NCBI GenBank assembly: GCA_937906495.1
Contig: CALCVT010000050.1
Coordinates: 1 to 33,298 of the forward strand
Direction: 5' to 3'
DNA from: an uncultured Prevotella sp.
GTDB lineage: Bacteria > Bacteroidota > Bacteroidia > Bacteroidales > Bacteroidaceae
DNA: 33,298 nt
Shown: in pieces, positions 25,950 through 33,298 of the stretch
How positions within the stretch are numbered: position 1 is the stretch's first letter
Layout of the letters: every line of letters begins with the position of its first letter
Translations under genes and position numbers: made by a program
The notes under the pieces: generated by a model
The model's input: the letters and a program-made list of their open reading frames with translations, nothing else
The model's database searches: none
What the model was told of the DNA's origin: nothing

Positions 25950-28580
25950 ATGAATATTAAAATCAGCAATTCGAACCAGCCCTCCTGGAGAGTGGTGAAT
26001 GTGAAAAGCCACATTCCCGAGGCTTTGAAAAAGTTGGACGAACTGTCACACAACCTTTGGTGGTCTTGGAATACCGAGGCGCTTGAGCTGTTTGCAAGCC
26101 TGGATAATGATTTATGGAAAAAGGTGCACCGCAACCCTATCGACCTTCTCCGCAGTATTGACTATGACCGCCTCATTGAATTGTCTAAAGACAAGGATGT
26201 GATTGAGCGTATGGATAAGGTTTACGCTAATTTCCGTAAGTATATGGACGTCAAGCCCGATGCCAAGCGTGCTTCGGTGGCTTACTTCTGTATGGAGTAT
26301 GGTCTGAACCATGTGCTCAAAATCTATTCGGGTGGTCTTGGTGTTCTTGCCGGTGACTATTTGAAGGAGGCATCCGACAGCAATGTCGACATGGTTGCTG
26401 TAGGTTTCCTTTATCGCTACGGCTACTTTACCCAAACACTCTCGATGGATGGTCAGCAGATTGCCAACTACGAACCGCAGGATTTTGACCGTCTGCCTAT
26501 CGAACGTGTGCTCGATGCCGATGGCAACCAGGTTATTGTAGATGTGCCTTATCCTAACTTTATGGTTCATGCTGCACTTTGGCGTGCCAATGTAGGTCGC
26601 ATTTCGCTTTACCTGCTCGACACCGACAACGAGATGAACTCAGAGTTCGACCGTCGCATCACTCACTCGCTCTATGGTGGCGACTGGGAAAACCGCATCA
26701 AGCAGGAGTATCTGCTGGGTATTGGTGGTATGCTTGCTCTCAAAAAACTGGGTATTCAAAAGGATATTTACCACTGCAACGAAGGACATGCAGCCCTTTG
26801 TAACGTGCAGCGTTTAGCCGATTTTGTTGAGAGTGGCTTGAACTTTAATGAGGCACTCGAGTTGGTGCGTGCATCCTCGCTTTATACCGTACACACTCCG
26901 GTTCCTGCCGGTCACGACTATTTTGACGAAGGCCTCTTTAATAAGTATATGAATCAGTTCCCCGGACGCATGGGCATCTCCTGGGACGACTTTATGGGAC
27001 TTGGCCGTACCAATCCCGAAGATAAGGGCGAGAAGTTCTGCATGTCTACCTTCCTTTGCAAAACTTGTCAGGAGGTTAACGGTGTGAGCTGGCTTCACGG
27101 TCGTGTTAGCCAACAGATGTTTAAGGGCATTTGGCCAGGTTATATGCCAGTTGCCGAGCGTCTTGACCATGCTGAGCGTACGCACGACGAGTGGGAGAAG
27201 ATTTACAACCCCCATCCCGAGGAGAGCCACGTTGGCTACGTAACCAATGGTGTGCACTTCCCCACCTGGTGCGCCAAGGAGTGGAAGGCTCTGTATGCCA
27301 AATATCTGGGCGAAGACTACATCCTTGATCAGAGCAACGAGAATGTTTGGAAAAAGATTTACGAGGTGCCCGATGAGATTATCTGGAACACGCGCGTCAA
27401 ACTCAAAAACAAACTCATTGATTATATCCGTGCACGTTTCCGTGAAAACTGGTTGCGCAACCAGGGCGACCCCTCGCTCGTAGTGAGCCTTTTGGATAAA
27501 ATCAATCCTAATGCGCTGCTCATTGGTTTTGCACGTCGTTTTGCAACCTACAAGCGTGCGCATCTGCTCTTCTCCGACCTCGACCGCCTGTCTAAGATTG
27601 TTAACAATCCCGACTATCCCGTACTCTTCCTCTTTGCAGGTAAGGCACACCCTGCTGATGGCGCCGGACAGGGCTTGATCAAGAAGATTTACGAAATTTC
27701 GCAGCGCCCCGAGTTTATGGGTAAAATCCTCTTCCTCGATAACTACGACATGCAGCTTGCGCGCCGCCTGGTATCGGGTGTTGATATCTGGATGAACACC
27801 CCGACCCGTCCTCTGGAAGCTTCGGGTACATCGGGCGAAAAGGCTCTCATGAACGGTGTCGTAAACCTCAGTGTGCTCGACGGATGGTGGTATGAGGGTT
27901 ATCGCGAAGGCGCAGGTTGGGCTCTTACAGACCGCCGCACCTATCAAAACCAGGAGCACCAGGACAAACTTGATGCATCGACCATCTACTCCATGCTCGA
28001 GCAGGAAATCATTCCGCTTTACTACTCGCGCAACCGCAAGGGCTATTCGGAAAATTGGGTTCGCACCATCAAGAACTCTATTGCTCGCATTGCCCCCAAC
28101 TACACCATGAAGCGTCAGCTCGACGACTACTACGACCGCTTCTACAACCCCGAGGCTGCACGCTTTAAGTTGCTGGCAGCTAACGATAACCAGTTGGCTA
28201 AGGACATTGCTTCGTGGAAGGAAAGTGTTGCTGAGTGCTGGGACAGCATCCGTGTGGTTGCGACAGAGCGTAGCGAGAATCTGCAGAATGCATCGCTTGT
28301 AAGCGGAAAGCAGTTCAAGGTGACGCACGTCATTGACGAGCAGGGCCTGGAGGATGCTATTGGCGTTGACCTCGTAGTGGTATCGAATGTTGATGGGGTC
28401 GATCATATTCACGATGTGATTCCTATGAACGTGGTGAGCCACGAGGGTAATCTTTATACCTTCGAGGTGAATGCCAGCATCGACCTTGCCGGTTCTTATA
28501 AGGTGGCTTATCGTATGTATCCTAAGAATATGCACCTGGCTAACCGTCAGGACTTCTGCTACGTACGTTGGTTCAACTAA
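25950..28580 (+). CDS. glgP: Alpha-glucan (glycogen/maltodextrin) phosphorylase, GT35
   Basis: The enzyme releases glucose-1-phosphate from the non-reducing ends of glycogen or maltodextrin with pyridoxal phosphate as cofactor. It belongs to the branch typified by Thermotoga and Pyrococcus phosphorylases, shown by the start LDELSHNLWWSWN, by AYFCMEYGL, by HCNEGHAAL and by FARRFATYKRA. The PLP lysine is K631 in EASGTSGEKALMNG, and NLSVLDGWW follows. Related enzymes often have Met where this one has Glu before that lysine. Length is 876 residues, and a beta-rich C-terminal tail of about 110 residues follows the usual core. Codon use is biased to C-ending codons, suggesting high expression. It probably shares the glycogen synthase transcript and ends at a strong terminator. 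Confidence 0.95.
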   Translation: MNIKISNSNQPSWRVVNVKSHIPEALKKLDELSHNLWWSWNTEALELFASLDNDLWKKVHRNPIDLLRSIDYDRLIELSKDKDVIERMDKVYANFRKYMDVKPDAKRASVAYFCMEYGLNHVLKIYSGGLGVLAGDYLKEASDSNVDMVAVGFLYRYGYFTQTLSMDGQQIANYEPQDFDRLPIERVLDADGNQVIVDVPYPNFMVHAALWRANVGRISLYLLDTDNEMNSEFDRRITHSLYGGDWENRIKQEYLLGIGGMLALKKLGIQKDIYHCNEGHAALCNVQRLADFVESGLNFNEALELVRASSLYTVHTPVPAGHDYFDEGLFNKYMNQFPGRMGISWDDFMGLGRTNPEDKGEKFCMSTFLCKTCQEVNGVSWLHGRVSQQMFKGIWPGYMPVAERLDHAERTHDEWEKIYNPHPEESHVGYVTNGVHFPTWCAKEWKALYAKYLGEDYILDQSNENVWKKIYEVPDEIIWNTRVKLKNKLIDYIRARFRENWLRNQGDPSLVVSLLDKINPNALLIGFARRFATYKRAHLLFSDLDRLSKIVNNPDYPVLFLFAGKAHPADGAGQGLIKKIYEISQRPEFMGKILFLDNYDMQLARRLVSGVDIWMNTPTRPLEASGTSGEKALMNGVVNLSVLDGWWYEGYREGAGWALTDRRTYQNQEHQDKLDASTIYSMLEQEIIPLYYSRNRKGYSENWVRTIKNSIARIAPNYTMKRQLDDYYDRFYNPEAARFKLLAANDNQLAKDIASWKESVAECWDSIRVVATERSENLQNASLVSGKQFKVTHVIDEQGLEDAIGVDLVVVSNVDGVDHIHDVIPMNVVSHEGNLYTFEVNASIDLAGSYKVAYRMYPKNMHLANRQDFCYVRWFN

Positions 28581-28620
28581 TATCTTGAGGGTTTTATGCC
28601 CTCGCATATTCTCTATAGTC

Positions 28621-28657
28621 AAGGGAGTTTCCGCACACTGGGCGGAAACTCCCTTTT
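28621..28657 (+). terminator. Terminator of the glycogen operon
   Basis: A perfect 14-bp stem, AAGGGAGTTTCCGC with GCGGAAACTCCCTT, a 7-base loop and a trailing TTTTC lie 40 bases after the phosphorylase stop. Confidence 0.9.
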
Positions 28658-28854
28658 CAGGTTTCACCAAGAGTTTGAGCCGCGAGTATGCGTGCCTTTC
28701 CGTTTTTTATGCTTTGGGTGTCGGTACTTCCCGATTTGTTATTGCCGGTGGAGATGTGTGCAATTTATTATGATGTTAAGTTTATTTTGCATTTACCTTT
28801 GTCGTAGTATTGGGGCCATCTTTAGTGCTTGCTGCAGCATAAAGGAGTTGAACG
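28658..28854. other. Intergenic region before the small RNA promoter
   Basis: No gene was seen. A plus-strand TACCTTTG at 28794-28801 matches the -7 box but has no TTTG at proper spacing; it may be a weak second promoter firing toward the small RNA. Confidence 0.45.
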
Positions 28855-28886
28855 TTTGGGTTTAGACTAAAAAAGATGTACCTTTG
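28855..28886 (+). promoter_or_regulatory. Promoter of a probable small RNA
   Basis: TTTG (28855-28858), 20 bases, then TACCTTTG (28879-28886), as good as the promoters of glgA and tRNA-Gly in this window. No protein gene follows; a hairpin terminator does. Confidence 0.8.
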
Positions 28887-28892
28887 TATGGT

Positions 28893-28959
28893 AATAAAGG
28901 CGGATAGAAATCTCCGCTTACATAGGCCGGCTTGTCGAAACAAGCCGGCCTATGCTTTT
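28893..28959 (+). ncRNA. Probable orphan small RNA, about 65-70 nt
   Basis: A complete promoter is followed within about 35 bases by a strong intrinsic terminator, leaving a transcript of roughly 65-70 bases. It has two stems. The first is AGGCGGA with TCCGCTT (28898-28904 and 28913-28919; one G-U pair) around an 8-base loop. The second is a perfect 14-bp stem, CATAGGCCGGCTTG with CAAGCCGGCCTATG, with loop TCGAAA (28921-28954), then CTTTTGTTG. Very little single-stranded RNA remains apart from the first loop and the 5' end, so those are the likely pairing or binding sites. An ATG at 28888 lies before the expected start, and its frame runs through the terminator, so a peptide is unlikely. No named RNA family was recognised. 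Confidence 0.65.
28921..28959 (+). terminator. Intrinsic terminator of the small RNA
   Basis: A perfect 14-bp GC-rich stem with a 6-base loop is followed by CTTTTGTTG. The only plus-strand promoter it can serve nearby is the one at 28855-28886, since the glycogen operon already has its own terminator at 28621-28657. Confidence 0.8.
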
Positions 28960-29039
28960 GTTGCGTATTGCAGGTTGATAGTGCTTGATATTAAGATATA
29001 TTAACCTTATTAAGGTGTTTTGGTCTCTAAAAACAGTTG

Positions 29040-29134
29040 TTTCTATCGGTGCGATAGCAAATTCTGAAGCCGCGATAGCAAATTCTGTCGCACCGATAGA
29101 AATTTCTGAAGCCGCGATAGCAAATTCTGAAGCG
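29040..29134. repeat. Four 21-bp tandem repeats overlaid by a 15-bp inverted repeat
   Basis: Units at 29051, 29072, 29093 and 29114 follow GCGATAGCAAATTCTGAAGCC with a few changes; a degenerate fifth starts at 29135. TTTCTATCGGTGCGA (29040-29054) is the exact reverse complement of TCGCACCGATAGAAA (29088-29102), so units 1 to 3 can fold into a hairpin. The 21-base period keeps frame: one strand would read as repeats of AIANSEA, the other as Leu-rich heptads like LQNLLSR. No start, ribosome site or promoter supports either as a gene. Confidence 0.85.
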
Positions 29135-29542
29135 CCATTTCACAGTGCGGGTGCCCTGGTGCATATAGGTGTAGTACCGGTATATGCGGTAATTTCAATT
29201 TTAAGACATTCGGTAATTCTTTTATATAAGTAGTCAGCCTCTTGTTGTTTTTATTGCTCAGGACATGTAAAGTATCATAAAACAGCAATTAAAAGATTAT
29301 TGCGCGTTAAATGTAATGCCACATGGCTAATGCTTTTAAAACTTCAGTTTGGCAGAAAGGTAGACATACCGTCCGACTCCTTCTGAATGGCAGTAGGAGT
29401 CTGTCGCATTCACTTTGTCTTGTAGTTAAGTTGCAGCCGAATGTTTGTACTGTTTTGTCTGCTGACCGAAAAATGCGAGGCATGAACGGCCGTTCGTAAA
29501 GTTTTTTGTAAATTCGCACATCCAACAGTCAAATTCAACTGC
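29135..29542. other. Intergenic region upstream of uup
   Basis: No gene was recognised in about 400 bases. It holds a hairpin at 29375-29401, GACTCCT/AGGAGTC extended by CTG/CAG, without a U-run. No exact TAnnTTTG box precedes uup; the closest is TAAATTCG just upstream of its start. Confidence 0.5.
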
Positions 29543-31453
29543 ATGACCCCATTACTCGATATACAGCATCTGACCAAGCGCTTTGGAGCCCTTGAGTTGT
29601 TTAAAGATATTAGCTTTAGTGTAGCCGAAGGGCAAAAGGTAGGCCTTATAGCCCATAATGGCGCCGGAAAGAGCACCCTGCTTTCTATTCTGGCCGGACG
29701 TGAAGATTACGACGAAGGCAGCATTGTGATGCGCCGTGATGCCAGCATTGCTATTTTGGAACAGTCGCCCGTGTTCGACCCCGAAATGACCGTAATTGAT
29801 GCCTGTTTTAGCCGTGCTGGCGAATTGTCAGCACTGATTAGTAAGTATGAGCAATGCCTGGCAACTCCCGGTAATCCCAACCTGAATGAATTGATTGAGG
29901 AGATGGAACGCCGAAATGCTTGGGACTTTGAACTCCGGGCCAAACAGGTGCTTTCGAAGTTGCAGGTCGACGACTTTTTACAGCCTGTAGGCGAACTTTC
30001 GGGCGGGCAGCTCAAGCGTGTGGCGCTGGCAAACGTGTTGTTGGCCGAACCCGACTTGCTGGTGCTCGACGAGCCGACAAACCATTTGGACCTTGATATG
30101 ATTGAGTGGCTCGAAAGCTATTTGCAACGTACCACCAAGGCCCTGCTTATGGTAACTCACGACCGCTACTTTTTGGACAATGTGTGTCAGCACATTCTTG
30201 AACTCGACGATCATTCGCTTTATGGCTATAGTGGCAACTACGAGTATTATCTTGAAAAACGGGAGCAGCGCATCGCAGTAACGAATGCAAATATCGTAAA
30301 GGCTAACAACTTGTATCGCAAGGAACTCGATTGGATGCGTCGCATGCCTTGTGCACGAGGAACAAAAGCCCGTTATCGTAAGGAGGCTTTTGTTGAACTC
30401 GAGCAGCGTGCCCGCCAACGTCGCGAAGAGCGTGCAGCCCGGCTGGAGGTGAAGAGTGGCTATATTGGCAGTAAAATATTTGAGGCCGAATATGTGTGCA
30501 AATCTTTTGCCTTGCCGCCCGTCGATGGCAAGGCGCGCGAGAAGGTTATACTGAAAGACTTTTACTACAACTTTTCGCGCTACGAAAAAATGGGTATCGT
30601 GGGCGGTAACGGTACCGGAAAAAGTACCTTCATCAAACTCTTGCTGGGACTTGAGAAAACCGACTCCGGACGTTTCAACGTGGGCGAAACCGTACGCTTT
30701 GGCTACTTCTCGCAGGATGGTATGGAGTTTGACGAAAAAGACAAGGTGATAGATGCTGTGCGCAAGCATGCCGAATTTATAGACCTGGGGGGTGGACGCC
30801 ACTTAACGGCTATGCAGTTTTTGGGACATTTCCTCTTTCCGCCCGCACGCCAGCAGGACTATATTTATAAACTCTCGGGCGGTGAGCGCAGACGTCTGCA
30901 ACTTTGCACCGTATTGATGAAGAATCCTAACTTCTTGGTGCTCGATGAACCCACCAACGACCTTGACATTGCAACCTTGCAGATATTGGAAGAGTATTTG
31001 CAGGACTTTAAAGGCTGCGTGATTGTGGTGAGCCACGACCGTTACTTTATGGACCGCGTAGTCGACCACCTGCTTGTATTTAAAGGAGAGGGCGAAATTG
31101 ACGATTTTCCGGGTAACTACTCCGAGTATCGGGAATGGAAGTCGTTGCGCGAGCACGAAGAACAAGAGGTAAAAGAAGATGCACGCAAGGAAAACAAGGC
31201 CACCACTAAACAAAAAACTTGGGGCGGCGAGCAGAAACGCAAACTCACCTTTAAAGAGAAACAAGAAATGCAGCAGCTCGAAAAGGATATAGCCGCTCTT
31301 GAAAACGAAAAGCAGGCAATCGAAGAGGAACTCTGTTCGGGTATGCTTGCTGTTGATGAGTTGACCGAAAAGAGTAAACGGCTGCCTGTGCTTTGCGACG
31401 AACTGGACGAGAAATCGATGCGTTGGCTCGAACTAAGCGAAATAGGCGGATAA
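29543..31453 (+). CDS. uup: ABC-F ATPase, Uup type
   Basis: A soluble protein with two ABC ATPase domains and no membrane segments, as in ABC-F translation factors that act at the ribosomal E site. The first domain has Walker A GLIAHNGAGKST (34-45), signature LSGGQLKR and Walker B LLVLDEPTNHLD. The second has Walker A GIVGGNGTGKST (about 352-363), LSGGERRRLQL and FLVLDEPTNDLD. The linker between them is short and basic (WMRRMPCARGTKARYRKEAF), as in Uup. A charged C-terminal coiled coil (about 560-632) is also the Uup hallmark. Length 636 is typical. The position lies 129 bases before rarA on the same strand. It is unlikely to be an antibiotic-protection member, which have longer linkers. Confidence 0.93.
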   Translation: MTPLLDIQHLTKRFGALELFKDISFSVAEGQKVGLIAHNGAGKSTLLSILAGREDYDEGSIVMRRDASIAILEQSPVFDPEMTVIDACFSRAGELSALISKYEQCLATPGNPNLNELIEEMERRNAWDFELRAKQVLSKLQVDDFLQPVGELSGGQLKRVALANVLLAEPDLLVLDEPTNHLDLDMIEWLESYLQRTTKALLMVTHDRYFLDNVCQHILELDDHSLYGYSGNYEYYLEKREQRIAVTNANIVKANNLYRKELDWMRRMPCARGTKARYRKEAFVELEQRARQRREERAARLEVKSGYIGSKIFEAEYVCKSFALPPVDGKAREKVILKDFYYNFSRYEKMGIVGGNGTGKSTFIKLLLGLEKTDSGRFNVGETVRFGYFSQDGMEFDEKDKVIDAVRKHAEFIDLGGGRHLTAMQFLGHFLFPPARQQDYIYKLSGGERRRLQLCTVLMKNPNFLVLDEPTNDLDIATLQILEEYLQDFKGCVIVVSHDRYFMDRVVDHLLVFKGEGEIDDFPGNYSEYREWKSLREHEEQEVKEDARKENKATTKQKTWGGEQKRKLTFKEKQEMQQLEKDIAALENEKQAIEEELCSGMLAVDELTEKSKRLPVLCDELDEKSMRWLELSEIGG

Positions 31454-31582
31454 AAGTATCGCTGGCCGACATTGTTATTATCCCATATTTATATACATAC
31501 CTGTTGTGTGGCAGACAGCTCGCTTCTGAAGTCTAAGCACACGTTTGTACACATACACCCCTTCCAATAAAATAGCATTTGT

Positions 31583-32845
31583 ATGAAACCACTGGCAGAA
31601 CGCTTGCGCCCTACAACGCTCGACGAATATATCGGGCAGAAACATTTGGTAGGTCCCGGAGCTGTGTTGCGCCGAATGATTGATTCGGGCAATATAACTT
31701 CCTTTATATTATGGGGGCCGCCGGGAGTAGGTAAAACGACACTTGCTAAAATTATAGCCAGCCAACTCGATGTGCCCTTTTACACACTCTCGGCAGTAAA
31801 CAGCGGTGTAAAAGAAGTGCGCGAGGTGATAGAACGTGCTGCAGGAAGCGGCTTCTTTAACCGGCAAAGCCCAATCCTCTTTATCGACGAGATACACCGC
31901 TTTTCAAAGTCGCAGCAAGATTCTTTGCTGTCGGCAGTCGAAACGGGTACCATTACACTTATAGGTGCAACAACCGAAAATCCGTCGTTCGAGGTCATAC
32001 GCCCTTTGCTTTCACGTTGTCAGGTGTATGTGCTTAAAAGTCTGGAGAAGAACGATTTGCTCGAATTGCTGAATCGGGCTCTGACAGTCGACCTTGAACT
32101 TAAAAACCGAAAGGTAGAATTGCGCGAAACCGACGCACTGCTGCGCTACAGTGGGGGCGATGCGCGAAAACTGTTGGGGATTCTGGATCTTATAACCTCG
32201 GATACCGACCCTATTGTGATTGACAATCAAACTATTACCGAGCGTTTGCAGCAAAACCCTTTGGCCTACGATAAACAGGGCGAAATGCACTATGACATTA
32301 TATCGGCTTTTATAAAGAGTATTCGCGGCAGCGATCCCGACGCTGCCCTTTATTGGCTGGCCCGAATGATTGAAGGGGGCGAAGATCCTAAATTTATAGC
32401 TCGTCGCTTGGTGATTTCGGCTGCCGAAGACATCGGACTGGCTAACCCCAATGCCCTCTTGCTGGCAAATGCAGCCTTCGATGCCGTAGCCAAGATTGGC
32501 TGGCCCGAAGGACGCATACCGCTGGCCGAAGCTACGGTGTATTTGGCTACTAGCGAAAAAAGCAATTCGGCCTATCGTGCCATTGATAGGGCCATTGAGC
32601 TGGTGCGCCGTACAGGAAACCAGCCGGTGCCCCTGCCTTTGCGAAATGCACCAACGAAACTGATGGCTGATTTGGGTTATAACGACGGCTATCTCTATCC
32701 GCACGATTATCCAGGTAACTTTACGCCACAGCAGTACATGCCCGATGGTTTGCAGGGCGAAGTTATTTGGCACCCATGCGGCAGTCAGGCAGAGCGCCGG
32801 AGCACGGACCGCATGAACGCCTGTTGGCCCAACAAGTTGCGGTAG
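31583..32845 (+). CDS. rarA: Replication-associated recombination protein A (MgsA/WRNIP1 family)
   Basis: RarA is an AAA+ ATPase related to clamp loaders that acts at stalled replication forks. MKPLAERLRPTTLDEYIGQKHLVG is the characteristic start. Walker A is GPPGVGKTT (45-53), Walker B is LFIDEIHR with D102-E103, and sensor 1 is GATTENPSFEV. The C-terminal tetramerisation part contains HYDIISAFIKSIRGSDPDAALYWLARM and ARRLVISAAEDIGLANP. Length 420 is slightly short of E. coli RarA (447). A promoter was not recognised in the 129 bases after uup, so the two may be co-transcribed. Confidence 0.96.
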   Translation: MKPLAERLRPTTLDEYIGQKHLVGPGAVLRRMIDSGNITSFILWGPPGVGKTTLAKIIASQLDVPFYTLSAVNSGVKEVREVIERAAGSGFFNRQSPILFIDEIHRFSKSQQDSLLSAVETGTITLIGATTENPSFEVIRPLLSRCQVYVLKSLEKNDLLELLNRALTVDLELKNRKVELRETDALLRYSGGDARKLLGILDLITSDTDPIVIDNQTITERLQQNPLAYDKQGEMHYDIISAFIKSIRGSDPDAALYWLARMIEGGEDPKFIARRLVISAAEDIGLANPNALLLANAAFDAVAKIGWPEGRIPLAEATVYLATSEKSNSAYRAIDRAIELVRRTGNQPVPLPLRNAPTKLMADLGYNDGYLYPHDYPGNFTPQQYMPDGLQGEVIWHPCGSQAERRSTDRMNACWPNKLR

Positions 32846-33172
32846 CGCACCAGTCAGCATTTTTAATTCTAATCGCTTGATTGCAAACAGTGACTTCAGC
32901 AGAAACATCAAGGGGGGAGCGTAGGGCATATCTCAAGGCAAAGGCTGTGCCTAACAGAGCCGTAGGGGTGTGAATGAGCAGATTGCGTGAATACAGCAAA
33001 TAAAATGGATGGCAGGTGTTAGCAGTAGCATAGGCATATAGCAGGCTGATGCCTGTGTGTTTTAGTTGATATCCCGAACCTTAAAAATGCCCGGGAGTAG
33101 CCGATTTAGAGGTGTAATAGGTGCCAAAACAAGAAAAAGTGTCCGGAAGTGTATTTTTTTTTCGATGTAAAG
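32846..33172. other. Intergenic region between rarA and tRNA-Gly
   Basis: No gene was recognised. A weak hairpin (AGGCAT 33032-33037 with ATGCCT 33049-33054, or CAGGC/GCCTG at 33042-33055) followed by TGTGTTTTAG may end the rarA transcript. Longer antisense frames here overlap rarA and are not credible. Confidence 0.4.
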
Positions 33173-33203
33173 TTTGGTACTTTCAAAAAAAGTTGTACCT
33201 TTG
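33173..33203 (+). promoter_or_regulatory. Promoter of tRNA-Gly
   Basis: TTTG (33173-33176), 19 bases, then TACCTTTG (33196-33203), an exact Bacteroidetes promoter. The tRNA begins about 43 bases later. Confidence 0.85.
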
Positions 33204-33246
33204 CACCGCGTTTGAGAGATAACGCTACAGCAAAGCTGTACGGAAT

Positions 33247-33298
33247 GCGGAAATAGCTCAGTTGGTAGAGCACAACCTTGCCAAGGTTGGGGTCGCGA
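33247..33298 (+). tRNA. tRNA-Gly(GCC), 3' part cut by the window end
   Basis: The sequence starts GCGGAAATAGCTCAGTTGG, giving the acceptor strand and D arm. The anticodon arm is CAACC-TTGCCAA-GGTTG with anticodon GCC, decoding GGC and GGU. The variable loop follows (GGGTCGC) and the window stops as the T arm begins, so about 22 bases and any CCA are outside. Confidence 0.95.

Noticed and set aside
26814..28670. A 618-codon open frame on the minus strand opposite glgP
   Set aside because: It lies almost wholly antisense to a clear phosphorylase gene whose biased codon use removes stops from the opposite strand. Its translation shows no family motif or low-cost start signals.
29040..29134. Possible CRISPR array
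   Set aside because: The units are 21 bases, directly abutting with no unique spacers, and no cas gene is present.
28985..29288. Small frames reading the 21-bp repeat as AIANSEA or Leu heptads
   Set aside because: No ribosome site or promoter supports them. The open frames are explained by a stop-free 21-base unit. The repeat itself is kept as a finding.
32012..32929. Antisense frame of 305 codons over rarA
   Set aside because: It is a shadow of the rarA coding sequence with no recognisable protein features.
33247..33298. tRNA-Gly as an integration site for a mobile element
   Set aside because: The 3' end of the tRNA is outside the window, and no integrase or repeated tRNA end is visible inside it.

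Overview
The window comes from the chromosome of a member of the order Bacteroidales, most likely Prevotella-like. Several independent signs agree. Promoters have the Bacteroidetes form TAnnTTTG with an upstream TTTG 18-20 bases away; five complete examples are visible, before rsmG, glgA, dpp5, a probable small RNA and tRNA-Gly. Rho carries a very long disordered N-terminal arm. Glycogen synthase is of the eukaryote-like GT3 type. There is also a DPP5-type dipeptidyl peptidase and a PCMD-domain exported protein. No insertion sequence, phage gene, plasmid gene or CRISPR array was seen, so this is ordinary vertically inherited chromosome, and the interest lies in operon logic and non-coding DNA.

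Layout. Bases 1-7636: the tail of an unknown plus-strand gene, a shared terminator, then a minus-strand tripartite drug-efflux operon (membrane fusion lipoprotein, RND pump, TolC-like outer-membrane lipoprotein) ending with an LpxA-like acyltransferase. Bases 7637-11293: envelope genes on the minus strand, an Omp85-type barrel without POTRA domains co-transcribed with a PCMD protein, and a phosphate-selective-type porin. Bases 11393-19430: a minus-strand block with pyrG, yidC, then dpp5 followed closely by an MFS transporter that resembles the lysosomal dipeptide transporter MFSD1. Bases 19431-21330: a structured repeat-bearing intergenic stretch, then plus-strand rsmG and a metallo-beta-lactamase-fold hydrolase. 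Bases 21381-23885: rho on the minus strand with a terminator-like hairpin in its leader. Bases 24046-28657: glycogen synthase and alpha-glucan phosphorylase on the plus strand. Bases 28658-29542: nearly 0.9 kb without a gene, holding a probable small RNA and a 21-bp tandem repeat. Bases 29543-33298: uup (ABC-F ATPase), rarA, and a tRNA-Gly(GCC) cut by the window end.

How the genes work together. The efflux operon builds one envelope-spanning pump. DPP5 plus the MFSD1-like carrier looks like a peptide-scavenging unit: the peptidase releases dipeptides in the periplasm and the carrier would bring them in. The GT3 synthase and the phosphorylase make and mobilise glycogen. Rho, Uup, RarA, RsmG, PyrG and YidC are housekeeping factors. 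The most novel candidates are the orphan small RNA at 28893-28959, the dpp5/MFSD1-like pair, the attenuator-like hairpin in front of rho, and two families of short intergenic repeats (58 bp and 21 bp). All family calls rest on reading the protein sequences and on remembered family features; no database search was run.
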